Assembly: GCA_016783455.1 (NCBI GenBank)
Contig: JADHWN010000003.1
Location: 1 to 64,000 of the forward strand
DNA length: 64,000 bases
From: Candidatus Bathyarchaeota archaeon
GTDB taxonomy: Archaea; Thermoproteota; Bathyarchaeia; TCS64
Direction: 5' to 3'
Of the stretch, positions 1 through 8,417 are shown in pieces. How positions within the stretch are numbered: position 1 is the stretch's first letter; every line of letters begins with the position of its first letter. The position numbers were made by a program, and so were the translations under genes. Below the pieces are notes generated by a model. That model was given only the letters and a program-made list of their open reading frames with translations. It was not told the DNA's origin and did not search any database.

Positions 1-95
1 TTTAGCTCAGATTAAAATAAGCGAGATTTATTTATATTCTATCTAGTTTTTGCTAAATAAATCATGAAAATGTTAAAATAAGCACTGTTTAGAAT

Positions 96-425
96 TTAAT
101 TTGACTTATATGCGTAACGAGCTAAACACGTACAATATTGGATGTCTAGATCCCCGATTCTCTGTAACACGGACATAAAATCTCCGAGACAACAGTAGAT
201 GTCATCAGAGTAGGTATCTATACTGTATCTTACCAAAGTGTCTTGTCTTACGCCCACATAAGATCCACGAGGGAAATGGAAGTATATGTTATATAAATCT
301 GACACTTCGGTGTTTGGAAAAAGTTTTGATATATATTGTTCCGCATCATCTTCCGTAGCAGAATTAGTCCAGTCTTTTTGTAATGAAGTAATTAAGTCAA
401 TATCTTGACCAACAGTAATTTCCAT
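96..425 (-). CDS. Hypothetical protein in AT-rich island
   Basis: I do not recognise this 109-residue protein. The frame can open at TTG 440, but ATG 425 is preferred. It is acidic and soluble-looking, with no signal peptide or membrane segment. It is rich in Asp and Tyr and has a Cys pair near residue 80 and another Cys pair close to the C-terminus. An A/T-rich TATA-like stretch lies about 25-35 bases upstream of the start. Its base composition is far more AT-rich than the rest of the window, which suggests recent acquisition or a fast-evolving strain-specific gene. A chance ORF cannot be excluded. Confidence 0.5.
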   Translation of the reverse strand: MEITVGQDIDLITSLQKDWTNSATEDDAEQYISKLFPNTEVSDLYNIYFHFPRGSYVGVRQDTLVRYSIDTYSDDIYCCLGDFMSVLQRIGDLDIQYCTCLARYAYKSN

Positions 426-582
426 TGTATAGTAAGGCAATATAACGAATATTTAATTATGTTATTTTTAACTTTTACGTACAATAAATCGAAAATGGAG
501 TGCTTGTTGAATTTTTTTTAGATATCACACGCAGTATAAGTAGACATATGGGTTTTTATCAACGCATGAAAATCTTAAACTC

Positions 583-1035
583 ATGTTATACTTCTCATAT
601 GGCTCTTTTCTGGACTCTGAAAACTTAAGGAAGCACTGCCCTAGTGCTCGTTCTTTATCTAGGGCTATTCTTCCAGACTTCGAAGTGCAATTTAACTTCC
701 TATCCAAGACGTACGATGGAGGAGTGACTGGTGTTGCATCAGCTACTGGAAAGAAAGCTTTAGGCGTACTCTATGAAGTTCCACCTAATGAGATGGAGAA
801 GCTTGATATCGTTGAGGGCGTTCCCGCAGGTATTTACTACCGTGAGGCTGTCACAGTCGTTGACGAGGACGGAAAAGAACATCTTGCTGAGACTTACCGT
901 ACCTCAGATCCCAAGGGACCTTTCACCCCTACCCAGCGCTACCTCGGCCTCATGATTAGTGGCGCCAAGGAGCACGGCCTCGACCCCGACTACATACAGG
1001 AGCTGGAAGACCTCTACGCCACCCTGGAGAAGTGA
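583..1035 (+). CDS. Gamma-glutamylcyclotransferase-like (AIG2/GGCT fold) protein
   Basis: A 150-residue GGCT-fold protein. The N-terminal glycine loop YGSF (residues 6-9) and a conserved Glu in EGVPAGIYYRE (about residue 79) match the substrate loop and catalytic acid of gamma-glutamylcyclotransferases. The family releases 5-oxoproline from gamma-glutamyl compounds; the real substrate here is unknown. ATG 583 has no Shine-Dalgarno site, but TTTTTATC lies about 25-30 bases upstream, so the mRNA is probably leaderless. The first half is AT-rich like the island upstream and the second half GC-rich. Its TGA touches the stop of the convergent homoserine dehydrogenase. Confidence 0.8.
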   Translation: MLYFSYGSFLDSENLRKHCPSARSLSRAILPDFEVQFNFLSKTYDGGVTGVASATGKKALGVLYEVPPNEMEKLDIVEGVPAGIYYREAVTVVDEDGKEHLAETYRTSDPKGPFTPTQRYLGLMISGAKEHGLDPDYIQELEDLYATLEK

Positions 1036-2097
1036 TCAGCACATCTCCCTGACCCGGCCCAGCCCGGCGAGTATCCCCGTCACCGTCTCCGGGGGCCCCG
1101 CCCCCGGCCCCATGATCGTCACAGGCCTCCTCCACCCCACCGGGTAGAACCTGAGCACGTTATCCGACTCCCGGGACCTCGCCATCATGTCGTCCATCGC
1201 CACGCTCTCGAACCCCACCGAGTAGACGTCGCTCTCCATGTCCGCCGTCCCCAGGTACCAGCTCACCATCCCCTCCCGGTTCGCCGCCCCCACCCGGCCC
1301 CGCATCTCCTCGTCCAGCCCGGAGAGCCCCGCCATGAACTCCTCCACCGACACACCCTTCAGCTCCTCCGGGATCAGGTCCTCCACCACCACCCAGCCCC
1401 TGTCGATCTCGCTCCCGCACATCCTCCCGATGATCACCAGCTTACGCGCAAAGTCCTCACCCCCCAGGTCATCCCGGGGATCCGGCTCCGCGTACTCCCT
1501 CGGAGCACTCATCGCCTCCCTGAGGGCCACCGACAGCGGCCTCCTCTCGTTAAGCCTCTGGCTCAGGTAGTTCATCGTCCCGCTGAGGCACCCCGTCACC
1601 CTCTCGAAACCGTCGCACCCCAGCCTCTCCACCAGATCCGGCACCCGCAGCCCCGCACCCGCCGTCGTCCCGATATCCAGTATCCGCCCCTCATCCTCAG
1701 CCTTGGACATCAGCCTCTTATACTCAGAATATGACGAGTCCGCAACAGGCATCTTGTTCGACGTCACCACGTGGGCATACCCCAGCGCCTCGTACAGCAG
1801 GTCGTACGTCTCCGCACCGGTCACATCAACGAGGGCGTCCACCTCAGCCCCCCTGAGAACATCCAGCATACCCTTCGAGAGATCGTGATCCCCCTCCAGG
1901 TCGGAGAGGCCGCCCCCCGAGCCCTTCACCTCCAGAACCCGGGAGAGCTCATCACCGCCGAAGCCCCCCTCACATGAGACCACCCCGCTCCTGTCCGCCA
2001 GCGCCACCAGCTCAACCCCTGGCCTGCCCACGCAGCGCCTGACAAGCTCACGGCCAATGGAGCCGACGCCCAGCAGGGCGACCCTCAGGGGAACCAT
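1036..2097 (-). CDS. hom: Homoserine dehydrogenase
   Basis: 353 residues, NAD(P)-dependent reduction of aspartate semialdehyde to homoserine. The N-terminal Rossmann motif GVGSIG is at residues 10-15, TSNKMP is near residue 113, and the catalytic-domain signature PDPRDDLGGEDFARK is present. There is no C-terminal ACT domain, so no built-in threonine feedback site is visible. It is the last gene of the thrB-thrC-lysC-asd-hom operon, starting 9 bases after the asd stop. Its stop codon abuts that of the convergent GGCT-like gene in the palindrome TGATCA. Confidence 0.93.
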   Translation of the reverse strand: MVPLRVALLGVGSIGRELVRRCVGRPGVELVALADRSGVVSCEGGFGGDELSRVLEVKGSGGGLSDLEGDHDLSKGMLDVLRGAEVDALVDVTGAETYDLLYEALGYAHVVTSNKMPVADSSYSEYKRLMSKAEDEGRILDIGTTAGAGLRVPDLVERLGCDGFERVTGCLSGTMNYLSQRLNERRPLSVALREAMSAPREYAEPDPRDDLGGEDFARKLVIIGRMCGSEIDRGWVVVEDLIPEELKGVSVEEFMAGLSGLDEEMRGRVGAANREGMVSWYLGTADMESDVYSVGFESVAMDDMMARSRESDNVLRFYPVGWRRPVTIMGPGAGPPETVTGILAGLGRVREMC

Positions 2098-2106
2098 AGA
2101 AAAAGC

Positions 2107-3180
2107 CTACAGGTAGCCCTTCTCCCTCATGAACTCGGCGTTCTGCACCGCCCCGGCCCCAGCCCCCTTCTCCAGGTTGTCGCTGGTCACCACGTATGTG
2201 AACCCGTTCTCCACGTGGGGGATCTCGCTCAGCCGCCCCACCAGGGTCACCATGAAACCGCTCTCCCGGTGCAGCCTCGGCTGGGGCATGTCCACGTCCT
2301 CCAGCACCAGCACAGGCCACTCCGCGTTCGTCGGCAGCCCCAGCTCCTGGGGCTCAGCCCTGAACTCCGCGAGCACCTTCCGAATCTCCTCAAGGCTGGC
2401 CGTCCTCTCCGTCACCACGTCCACCACCTCCGTGTGCACACGCTCCACGTAAACCCGGGTGCACGTCGCGTGGACATCAATACCGGCCTCCACGACCTCA
2501 CCGTCCACCAGCTCACCGAGGAGCTTGTTGGTCTCCTTCACCACCTTCTCCTCCTCCCCCTCGATCCACGGGTAGACGTTCATCTCCACCATCGCCCTGT
2601 ACGGCGAGTCCGCCCTCAGCCCCTTCTCACCCGCACCCGACAGCGACTGCATCGACACCATCCTCACAGACTTCACCCCGAAGGCGTCGTGGATCGGCTT
2701 CAGGGACATCACCAGCCCTATCGTCGTGCAGTTGGGCCCCGGAACGATGTACCCCTTCCAGCCCCGGTTCGCCCTCTGGGTCTCCACCAGTCCGATGTGC
2801 CCCGGGTTCACCTCGGGGATGAGCACAGGCACGTCGTCCTCGTAGCGGTACGCCGAGGCCGTGCTGAACACCGGTATGTGCTCGGCGAACCTCGCCTCCA
2901 CTCCCTCCGCCACCGACGCCGGCAGCGCGCTGAAGGCGAGGTCGAAGTCCTCCGGGTCCACCTTAGCTGTGTCCACAACTGTCATCTCCATGACGTCGTC
3001 CGGGGGCATCTCCTCGAAGAAGACGGCCCCCTCGACGGCGTCCCTGTATCTCTTCCCCTCGGATCTCTCCGAGGCCGCAAGGCAGGATATCTCGAACCAC
3101 GGGTGGCCCACAAGGGCCTCCACGATGTTCTGGCCGGCCGCGCCGGTCGCTCCCATTATACACGCTCTCATCTTAGCCAT
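2107..3180 (-). CDS. asd: Aspartate-semialdehyde dehydrogenase
   Basis: 357 residues, NADPH-dependent reduction of aspartyl phosphate to aspartate semialdehyde. The nucleotide-binding GATGAAGQ is near the N-terminus and the catalytic Cys is in GPNCTT. The archaeal/fungal-type subfamily fits best. The open frame extends upstream to 3216, but two ATGs lie at 3183 and 3180 directly after a perfect archaeal SD (GGTGATC at 3184-3190). The 3180 ATG gives the same 5-base spacing from GGTGA as thrC in this operon, so it is chosen. Translation is tightly coupled to the upstream kinase, whose stop is at 3186-3188. Confidence 0.93.
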   Translation of the reverse strand: MAKMRACIMGATGAAGQNIVEALVGHPWFEISCLAASERSEGKRYRDAVEGAVFFEEMPPDDVMEMTVVDTAKVDPEDFDLAFSALPASVAEGVEARFAEHIPVFSTASAYRYEDDVPVLIPEVNPGHIGLVETQRANRGWKGYIVPGPNCTTIGLVMSLKPIHDAFGVKSVRMVSMQSLSGAGEKGLRADSPYRAMVEMNVYPWIEGEEEKVVKETNKLLGELVDGEVVEAGIDVHATCTRVYVERVHTEVVDVVTERTASLEEIRKVLAEFRAEPQELGLPTNAEWPVLVLEDVDMPQPRLHRESGFMVTLVGRLSEIPHVENGFTYVVTSDNLEKGAGAGAVQNAEFMREKGYL

Positions 3181-3185
3181 CATGA

Positions 3186-4610
3186 TCACCCGAAGAACTC
3201 GGCGTAGACGGCGCACACCGCCAGGGGCAGGTCCTCGTCATCCACGCTGAAACGTATGATGTTCTCGCTGTAGGGCTGCGTCGCCTGCTCTATGTTCACA
3301 CCGTGCCTGGCGATGACGCTCGTCACCCTGCTCAGGAAACCCCTGACCCCCTTCATCCCGGAGCCCACGATGCTGAACGTCCCCTTCCTCCCCTCCAGCG
3401 CCGAGACGTTCACAGCCACCTCCAGCCTCCCCAGCGCCTCCATCGCCGCCCCCACATGGTCCTCGGGCATCAGAAGCGAGATCTGGTAGCCCGAGATGCT
3501 GATGTACCGCACGTCCACCCCGACCCTGGCGAGCGCCTCGAAGACCCTGGCATAGACCTCAGTCGGCGTCCGGGACTGGGTGGGCAGGAAACGGATCCCC
3601 CACAGGTTCCTCTGGAAGCTGATCGCCTTGGGCCTCCCGTACCACGCTCCGTTCCCGTTGCCGTCCTCCGGTCCTATCATGGTGCCGTGGGCCCCGGGGT
3701 CGGTGACGTCCTTCACGTGGAACCTGATGTCCCCCATGATCAGGGGGTTGAGCACCTTGTAGTGGACTACCTTGATCCTCTCCTCCCGCATCAGCTCCGA
3801 CGCCTCCACGTAGCTCAGGTAGGGGATCACCTCAGGCTCAGGCAGCACACCCAGCTTGCCGTTGACCGGGGAGCGTTTAACCTCCTCCAGGAACTCGGGG
3901 TCGATGGTCATCACCCCCTTCTGGTCCACGTACTTCACCACCGACTTCGCCCCCAGGCAGTAGGCGACGCAGACCGCCGTGTCGTCCGAGCCGCCCCGGC
4001 CCAGGATCGAGATCCTCCCCGACTCGCTCCGACCGGAGAACCCGGCGACAATCGGCACAACCGAGCCCTCGATGACACTCCCCAGCTTGACCTGCACGTT
4101 CTCCCGGGTCCGCTCCAGGTTCACCAGGGCGTCCCTATAGTTCTCATCCGTGATGAGCAGTTCCTCCCCGGCGAAGAGGCGGCTCTCCACCCCCCTCGCC
4201 CTCAGGTGCTCCCCGAGGACGTGGCTGCTGAAGTTCTCGCCTCGCGAAACGGCGAAGGCGTAGGCGGAGTCGTTGAGCTCCCCCGACGACCCGATGTACC
4301 CCAGGACGTGCTCCAGCTTCTGGAACTCGTCCCTCAGGGCCTGGGTGGCCTCGACGCCCTCGGGGAGCGCCCCGACGTAGTCGCCGAGGAGGTCCTCGAT
4401 GAAGAAACCGAGGTCGAAGTCGTCCTCGTAGAGCACCATCTCCACGGCGTCGATGATCCTGTCGGTCACCCCCTTCATTGCAGAGACCACGGGGAGGGGC
4501 AGGACTCCCCCCTCCAGCTCCTTGGCCACGAGGTCAGCCGCGAGGCCGAAGTCCTCCCTGTCCTTGAGGATGGAGCCACCGAACTTGAGTACCCTGACGT
4601 CCACTTCCAT
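3186..4610 (-). CDS. lysC: Aspartate kinase
   Basis: 474 residues; phosphorylates aspartate in the first step of the Asp family pathway. The N-terminal kinase signature KFGGSILK (residues 9-16) deviates slightly from KFGGSS. GRGGSDDTA marks the nucleotide site. Two ACT-like repeats follow from about residue 320 to the end, so allosteric control by threonine or lysine is plausible. ATG 4610 is preceded by AGGGAAGTGC. The gene lies between thrC (8-base gap) and asd, consistent with a dedicated threonine operon. Confidence 0.92.
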   Translation of the reverse strand: MEVDVRVLKFGGSILKDREDFGLAADLVAKELEGGVLPLPVVSAMKGVTDRIIDAVEMVLYEDDFDLGFFIEDLLGDYVGALPEGVEATQALRDEFQKLEHVLGYIGSSGELNDSAYAFAVSRGENFSSHVLGEHLRARGVESRLFAGEELLITDENYRDALVNLERTRENVQVKLGSVIEGSVVPIVAGFSGRSESGRISILGRGGSDDTAVCVAYCLGAKSVVKYVDQKGVMTIDPEFLEEVKRSPVNGKLGVLPEPEVIPYLSYVEASELMREERIKVVHYKVLNPLIMGDIRFHVKDVTDPGAHGTMIGPEDGNGNGAWYGRPKAISFQRNLWGIRFLPTQSRTPTEVYARVFEALARVGVDVRYISISGYQISLLMPEDHVGAAMEALGRLEVAVNVSALEGRKGTFSIVGSGMKGVRGFLSRVTSVIARHGVNIEQATQPYSENIIRFSVDDEDLPLAVCAVYAEFFG

Positions 4611-4618
4611 GCACTTCC

Positions 4619-5887
4619 CTAGTTCTTCCGTTTCAGCGCCCTCTCGACGCTGGCGATGTCGGCATCGATGACGATGGGCCGATTAGCGTACGTCTGCTCC
4701 ACCCCCTTGATGGTTCCTGTGTGATATTGAACCGAGGCGTCAGGGTCCTTCAGGAGATTCCCCGTCAGGACGCAGACCACCTCCTCCCCGGGGCCTATGA
4801 CCCCCTTCTCGACGAGCTTCCTCACCCCGGCGACGGACGCAGCCGAGGCGGGCTCACAACCTATGCCGCAGCCGTCCACGATGGCCTTGGCGTCCATGAT
4901 CTCCTGGTCGGAGACCTGATCCACGACCCCCTCCGTCTCGCGCACCGACCTCAGGGCCTTCTTCCAGCTCACAGGGTTCCCTATCTTGATGGCCGACGCG
5001 ACCGTCGACGGCTTCATGGGCTCCAGGACCTCGCCCCCCTCCTCCCAGAGCCTGTAGAACGGGTTCGCGCCCTCAGCCTGTATCGAGGCGATCCGGGGGA
5101 CCTTGTCTATGAGGCCCAGCTCCACGGCCTCCCTCAGGGCCTTCCCGAAGGCCGAGGTGTTCCCCAGGTTCCCGGCGGGGACGGCGATCCAGTCAGGTGG
5201 CTCCCAGCCCCTCTGCTGGATCATCTCGAATATGATGGACTTCTGCCCCTCGATACGCCACGGGTTCACCGAGTTGAGGAGGTAGAGCCCCAGCTCCCCC
5301 GAGGCCTCCTGGACGACACGCATCGCGTCGTCGAAGTTCCCGCTGATCTGGAGCACCTTCGCCCCATAGGAGAGGGCCTGGGCCAGCTTCCCGAAGGCGA
5401 TCTCCCCCTCTGGTATGAACACGACGCAGTCGATACCAGCCTGAGCAGCGTAGGCGGCAAGTGATGCTGAGGTGTTCCCCGTTGAGGCACACGCCACGGC
5501 CTTGACGCCAAGGCGCACGGCCTCCGAGATGCCCACCGTCATCCCCCTGTCCTTGAACGAGCCTGACGGGTTCTCGCCCTCGTGCTTCACGGCCAGGTCC
5601 TCCAACCCCACGTACTTCCCCAGCCTGGGATGGGAGTAGAGGTTGGTGTTCCCCTCAGGCCTTGAGACCACGTGGCCCACATCGATTGCAGGGTTTATGA
5701 TCTCCTTGTACCTCCAGACGCCGCTAGAGTAGGGTGGCTTCATTGAGCCCAGCCTCTCGTCGAATGTCTCCCTCTCCACGTGGCCGAACTCGTGAATCAC
5801 CTCCAGCAGCCCTCCGCAGTCGCACCTGAACCGGATCCCCGGCTCGTAGACCATCCCACAGTCGATACACTTGAACTCTGAACCCAT
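4619..5887 (-). CDS. thrC: Threonine synthase
   Basis: 422 residues; PLP enzyme converting O-phosphohomoserine to threonine. The N-terminus carries a small rubredoxin-like knuckle (CIDCG and CDCGG, residues 8-25), common in archaeal enzymes. The PLP lysine lies in NPSGSFKDRG, and a phosphate-binding glycine-rich loop PAGNLGN follows. ATG 5887 sits immediately after the thrB stop, with a strong SD GGTGATC overlapping that stop codon. This indicates translational coupling. Confidence 0.94.
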   Translation of the reverse strand: MGSEFKCIDCGMVYEPGIRFRCDCGGLLEVIHEFGHVERETFDERLGSMKPPYSSGVWRYKEIINPAIDVGHVVSRPEGNTNLYSHPRLGKYVGLEDLAVKHEGENPSGSFKDRGMTVGISEAVRLGVKAVACASTGNTSASLAAYAAQAGIDCVVFIPEGEIAFGKLAQALSYGAKVLQISGNFDDAMRVVQEASGELGLYLLNSVNPWRIEGQKSIIFEMIQQRGWEPPDWIAVPAGNLGNTSAFGKALREAVELGLIDKVPRIASIQAEGANPFYRLWEEGGEVLEPMKPSTVASAIKIGNPVSWKKALRSVRETEGVVDQVSDQEIMDAKAIVDGCGIGCEPASAASVAGVRKLVEKGVIGPGEEVVCVLTGNLLKDPDASVQYHTGTIKGVEQTYANRPIVIDADIASVERALKRKN

Positions 5888-6817
5888 CTAGATCACCCTC
5901 GCTCCCAGCTTGCTCGGCCGTGTAAGTATGACCCTGCTGTCGACGTCGGCATCGCCGAAGGCCTCGGCCATGGCCTCCCCTATCTCCTCCGAGTTCTCCC
6001 CGACGGCGAACAGGGAAGGCCCCCCACCGGCTATTGAGCAGCCGTACGCCCCGGCCTCGAGGGCGGCCTGCTTCACATTCCAGAAGTTGGGTATCATCTC
6101 CGCCCTGTAAGGTTCTATGAGGTGGTCGTTGATGCTCCTCCCGAATAGCACTGGGTCACCGATGGCCACGGCTGCCACCATCCTCGAGGCGTACCCCACG
6201 TTGAGCACAGCCTCCTTGAGCCCCACCTTCTCCGGAAGCAGGGACCTGGCCAGCCTCGTCTTGTTCTCGTAGTAGACATCGGGCAGGACGACGACAATCT
6301 CCACTTCGGGAGGATCCAGCCGGATCACCTCGTACTCATGCCCCACCATCGTGAACCCCCCCAGCAGCGACGCGGCGACGTTGTCCGCGTGGGGGCTCCC
6401 CGAGACGGCCCCCTCCCCCACGGCCGCCAGGTGGACGTACTCCCTCTGAGACAGCTCAAGCCCGAGCATCTCACGCACCCCGAGGGCGGTCGCCGCCGCC
6501 GAGGAACCGGAGGAGCCCATCCCCTTCCCGATGGGCACCCGCTTCTTAATATGAATCCTGAAACCGTGATCGAGGCCGCGGCTCTCCATGACGTAGAATG
6601 CGACGGCCCCGGCGCTATTCGATTCGGCCTCCAGGGGAATCGTGTTGGCCCCGTCTCCTGAGGCCGTGATCTCGACCCTCCTCTCCGGAATTACATCTAG
6701 GATTACAGTGTCACCTATCCCGTCGAGGGCTATACCAAAAACGTCGAACCCAGGTCCAAGGTTAGCAATAGAGGCGGGCGCGTACACGCGGATCTGTTTG
6801 ACAGTCACCTGGCACAC
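5888..6817 (-). CDS. thrB: Homoserine kinase (GHMP family)
   Basis: 309 residues; phosphorylates homoserine to feed threonine synthase. PASIANLGPGFDVFG at the N-terminus and the GHMP ATP loop PIGKGMGSSGSSAAA (about residues 92-106) are clear. A C-terminal GCSIAGGGPS motif completes the fold. GTG 6817 is preceded by AAGGTGAAC; a second GTG lies three codons downstream. It is the first gene of the threonine operon, with a TATA-like element about 40 bases upstream. Confidence 0.93.
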   Translation of the reverse strand: MCQVTVKQIRVYAPASIANLGPGFDVFGIALDGIGDTVILDVIPERRVEITASGDGANTIPLEAESNSAGAVAFYVMESRGLDHGFRIHIKKRVPIGKGMGSSGSSAAATALGVREMLGLELSQREYVHLAAVGEGAVSGSPHADNVAASLLGGFTMVGHEYEVIRLDPPEVEIVVVLPDVYYENKTRLARSLLPEKVGLKEAVLNVGYASRMVAAVAIGDPVLFGRSINDHLIEPYRAEMIPNFWNVKQAALEAGAYGCSIAGGGPSLFAVGENSEEIGEAMAEAFGDADVDSRVILTRPSKLGARVI

Positions 6818-6852
6818 CGTTCACCTTGCCAGCCCTGAAAGACGCCCATTGT

Positions 6853-6862
6853 GTTAATAAGT
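6853..6862 (-). promoter_or_regulatory. TATA-like element for the threonine operon
   Basis: On the minus strand the stretch reads CTTATTAACA inside an A/T-rich run. It lies about 40 bases upstream of the thrB start, giving a predicted 5' leader of roughly 15 bases that holds the SD site AAGGTGA. This is inferred from spacing only. Confidence 0.5.
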
Positions 6863-6908
6863 TTTCTGGATAAGTATTCCAATACAATATTTCGGGGACA
6901 GCTCCCGC

Positions 6909-6925
6909 GGATGTTAAAAACATCC
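6909..6925. promoter_or_regulatory. Perfect inverted repeat, candidate operator of the glycosidase-MFS operon
   Basis: GGATGTT-AAA-AACATCC is a perfect 7-bp inverted repeat with a 3-base spacer. It is centred about 36 bases before the TTG start of the GH1 gene and overlaps the only TATA-like sequence there (GTTAAAAA). Position and symmetry fit a repressor or sugar-regulator site that would block TBP/TFB. No regulator gene is adjacent. Confidence 0.5.
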
Positions 6926-6952
6926 TGAACCAGAACTGGATACGATCAAGCC

Positions 6953-8413
6953 TTGACGAAACGTTTTCCGGAGGGCTTCCTGTGGGGCACAGCCACGTCC
7001 TCCTTCCAGGTCGAGATGGGCAGGGGAAGCCCGAGCAAGGACTCCGACTGGTGGGCTTGGGTCCACGACGACGAGAACATAAGGCGCAAGATTGTGAGTG
7101 GAGACACGCCCGAGGATGGCCCCGGCTCTTGGGAGCTCTACGAGGAGGACTTCCGCCTCGCCAAGAAGGAGCTGGGCAACAACGCGATCAGGATCTCCAT
7201 CGATTGGGCCCGCATCTTCCCCAATCCGACCACTGGCGTCGAAGTGGAGGTCACCCGAGATGAGCACGGAGACGTCTCCCATGTAGAGGTCAACGAGGGA
7301 GGCCTCCGAGAGCTGCAGGGGCTGACGGATCCCGAGGCCGTGGAGGGCTACCGGGAGATCCTCCAGGAGGCCAAGAGGCGGGAGCTGACGGTGATGCTCA
7401 CACTCTACCACTGGCCCATCCCCTCATGGCTCCACGACCCCATCGCATGCAGGGACGACGTCGACTCGGCCCCACTCCGGGGATGGCTGGACCAGCGCAC
7501 GATCGTCGAGTTCGCCAAGTACACCGCGTACGCGGCCCGCGCCTTCGGAGACCTCGTCGACCTCTACGCGACCATCAACGAAGCCCGCATCGTGGGGCAG
7601 CACGGCTACCTCTCGGACCCCCCCGAGTTCCCGCCCGGCCTTTACAGCCCGGAGCACTTCATGACGGTCCTACACCACCTCTCCATCGCGCACGTCGTCT
7701 CCTACGACCAGGTAAAGAGGTGGGATAGTACGTCGACATCGGATCTGGGTCCCGCCACCGTCGGAGTCGTCTGTGTCCTCCAGTACTTCGACCCAGCCGA
7801 CCCGGGGAACCCGAGGGACGTCGAGGCCGCCCGGTTCGTCGAGTACCTCTACAACGAGTGGTTCCTCAACTCTATAACGAAAGGGGACTTCGACGTCAAC
7901 CTGGACGGCACCATAGAGCCCCACGAGCAGCGCCCCCACATGGTCCGGGGCTGTGACTTCATAGGCGTCAACTACTACACCAGGTGGTTGGTGAAGCACG
8001 CCGTGAAGGGGGGAGACCCGAGGTTCGACTACGCGTTGGGCCCCGGCGGCGGGGAACTCACCGACTCCAACTGGGATGTCTACCCCCCCGGCCTCAGGCA
8101 CGTCCTCAACTGGGCCTACGACAGGTACAGGCGCCCCATCTACGTCACGGAGAACGGGATAACGGACTCCAAGGACGAGAGGCGCGTCGGATACCTCCTG
8201 GACCACCTGGGGCAGCTCCACGCCGCCATCGAGGACGGGGTCCCCGTGCTGGGCTACTTCCACTGGTCCCTCATGGACAACTTCGAGTGGTCCGACGGCT
8301 ACAAGATGCGGTTCGGCCTCTACAACGTCGACCGGGAGACCAAGGAGAGGACCCCTACGAAGGCGGTGCCCGTCTACCGGGAAATAGCTTCAAGTAACAC
8401 CCTCCCAGAGTGA
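6953..8413 (+). CDS. Family 1 glycoside hydrolase (beta-glycosidase)
   Basis: 486 residues, close to the length of Sulfolobus LacS-type enzymes. The N-terminal FPEGFLWGTATSSFQVE is the GH1 signature. The acid/base Glu lies in TINEAR and the nucleophile Glu in YVTENG. The sugar-binding FEWSDGY lies near the C-terminus. The usual acid/base motif is T-x-N-E-P; here Pro is replaced by Ala. No signal peptide is visible, so it should act in the cytoplasm on imported beta-glycosides. The start is TTG 6953 without a clear SD. The gene is followed within 5 bases by an MFS transporter, which probably supplies the substrate. Confidence 0.92.
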   Translation: MTKRFPEGFLWGTATSSFQVEMGRGSPSKDSDWWAWVHDDENIRRKIVSGDTPEDGPGSWELYEEDFRLAKKELGNNAIRISIDWARIFPNPTTGVEVEVTRDEHGDVSHVEVNEGGLRELQGLTDPEAVEGYREILQEAKRRELTVMLTLYHWPIPSWLHDPIACRDDVDSAPLRGWLDQRTIVEFAKYTAYAARAFGDLVDLYATINEARIVGQHGYLSDPPEFPPGLYSPEHFMTVLHHLSIAHVVSYDQVKRWDSTSTSDLGPATVGVVCVLQYFDPADPGNPRDVEAARFVEYLYNEWFLNSITKGDFDVNLDGTIEPHEQRPHMVRGCDFIGVNYYTRWLVKHAVKGGDPRFDYALGPGGGELTDSNWDVYPPGLRHVLNWAYDRYRRPIYVTENGITDSKDERRVGYLLDHLGQLHAAIEDGVPVLGYFHWSLMDNFEWSDGYKMRFGLYNVDRETKERTPTKAVPVYREIASSNTLPE

Positions 8414-8417
8414 GACT

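Noticed and set aside
3303..4622. Long open frame opposite aspartate kinase
   Set aside because: A shadow caused by G/C-rich third positions; rich in His, Pro, Arg, Leu and without motifs. The same holds for the long antisense frames at 2215-3207, 31325-32605 and 33371-34306.
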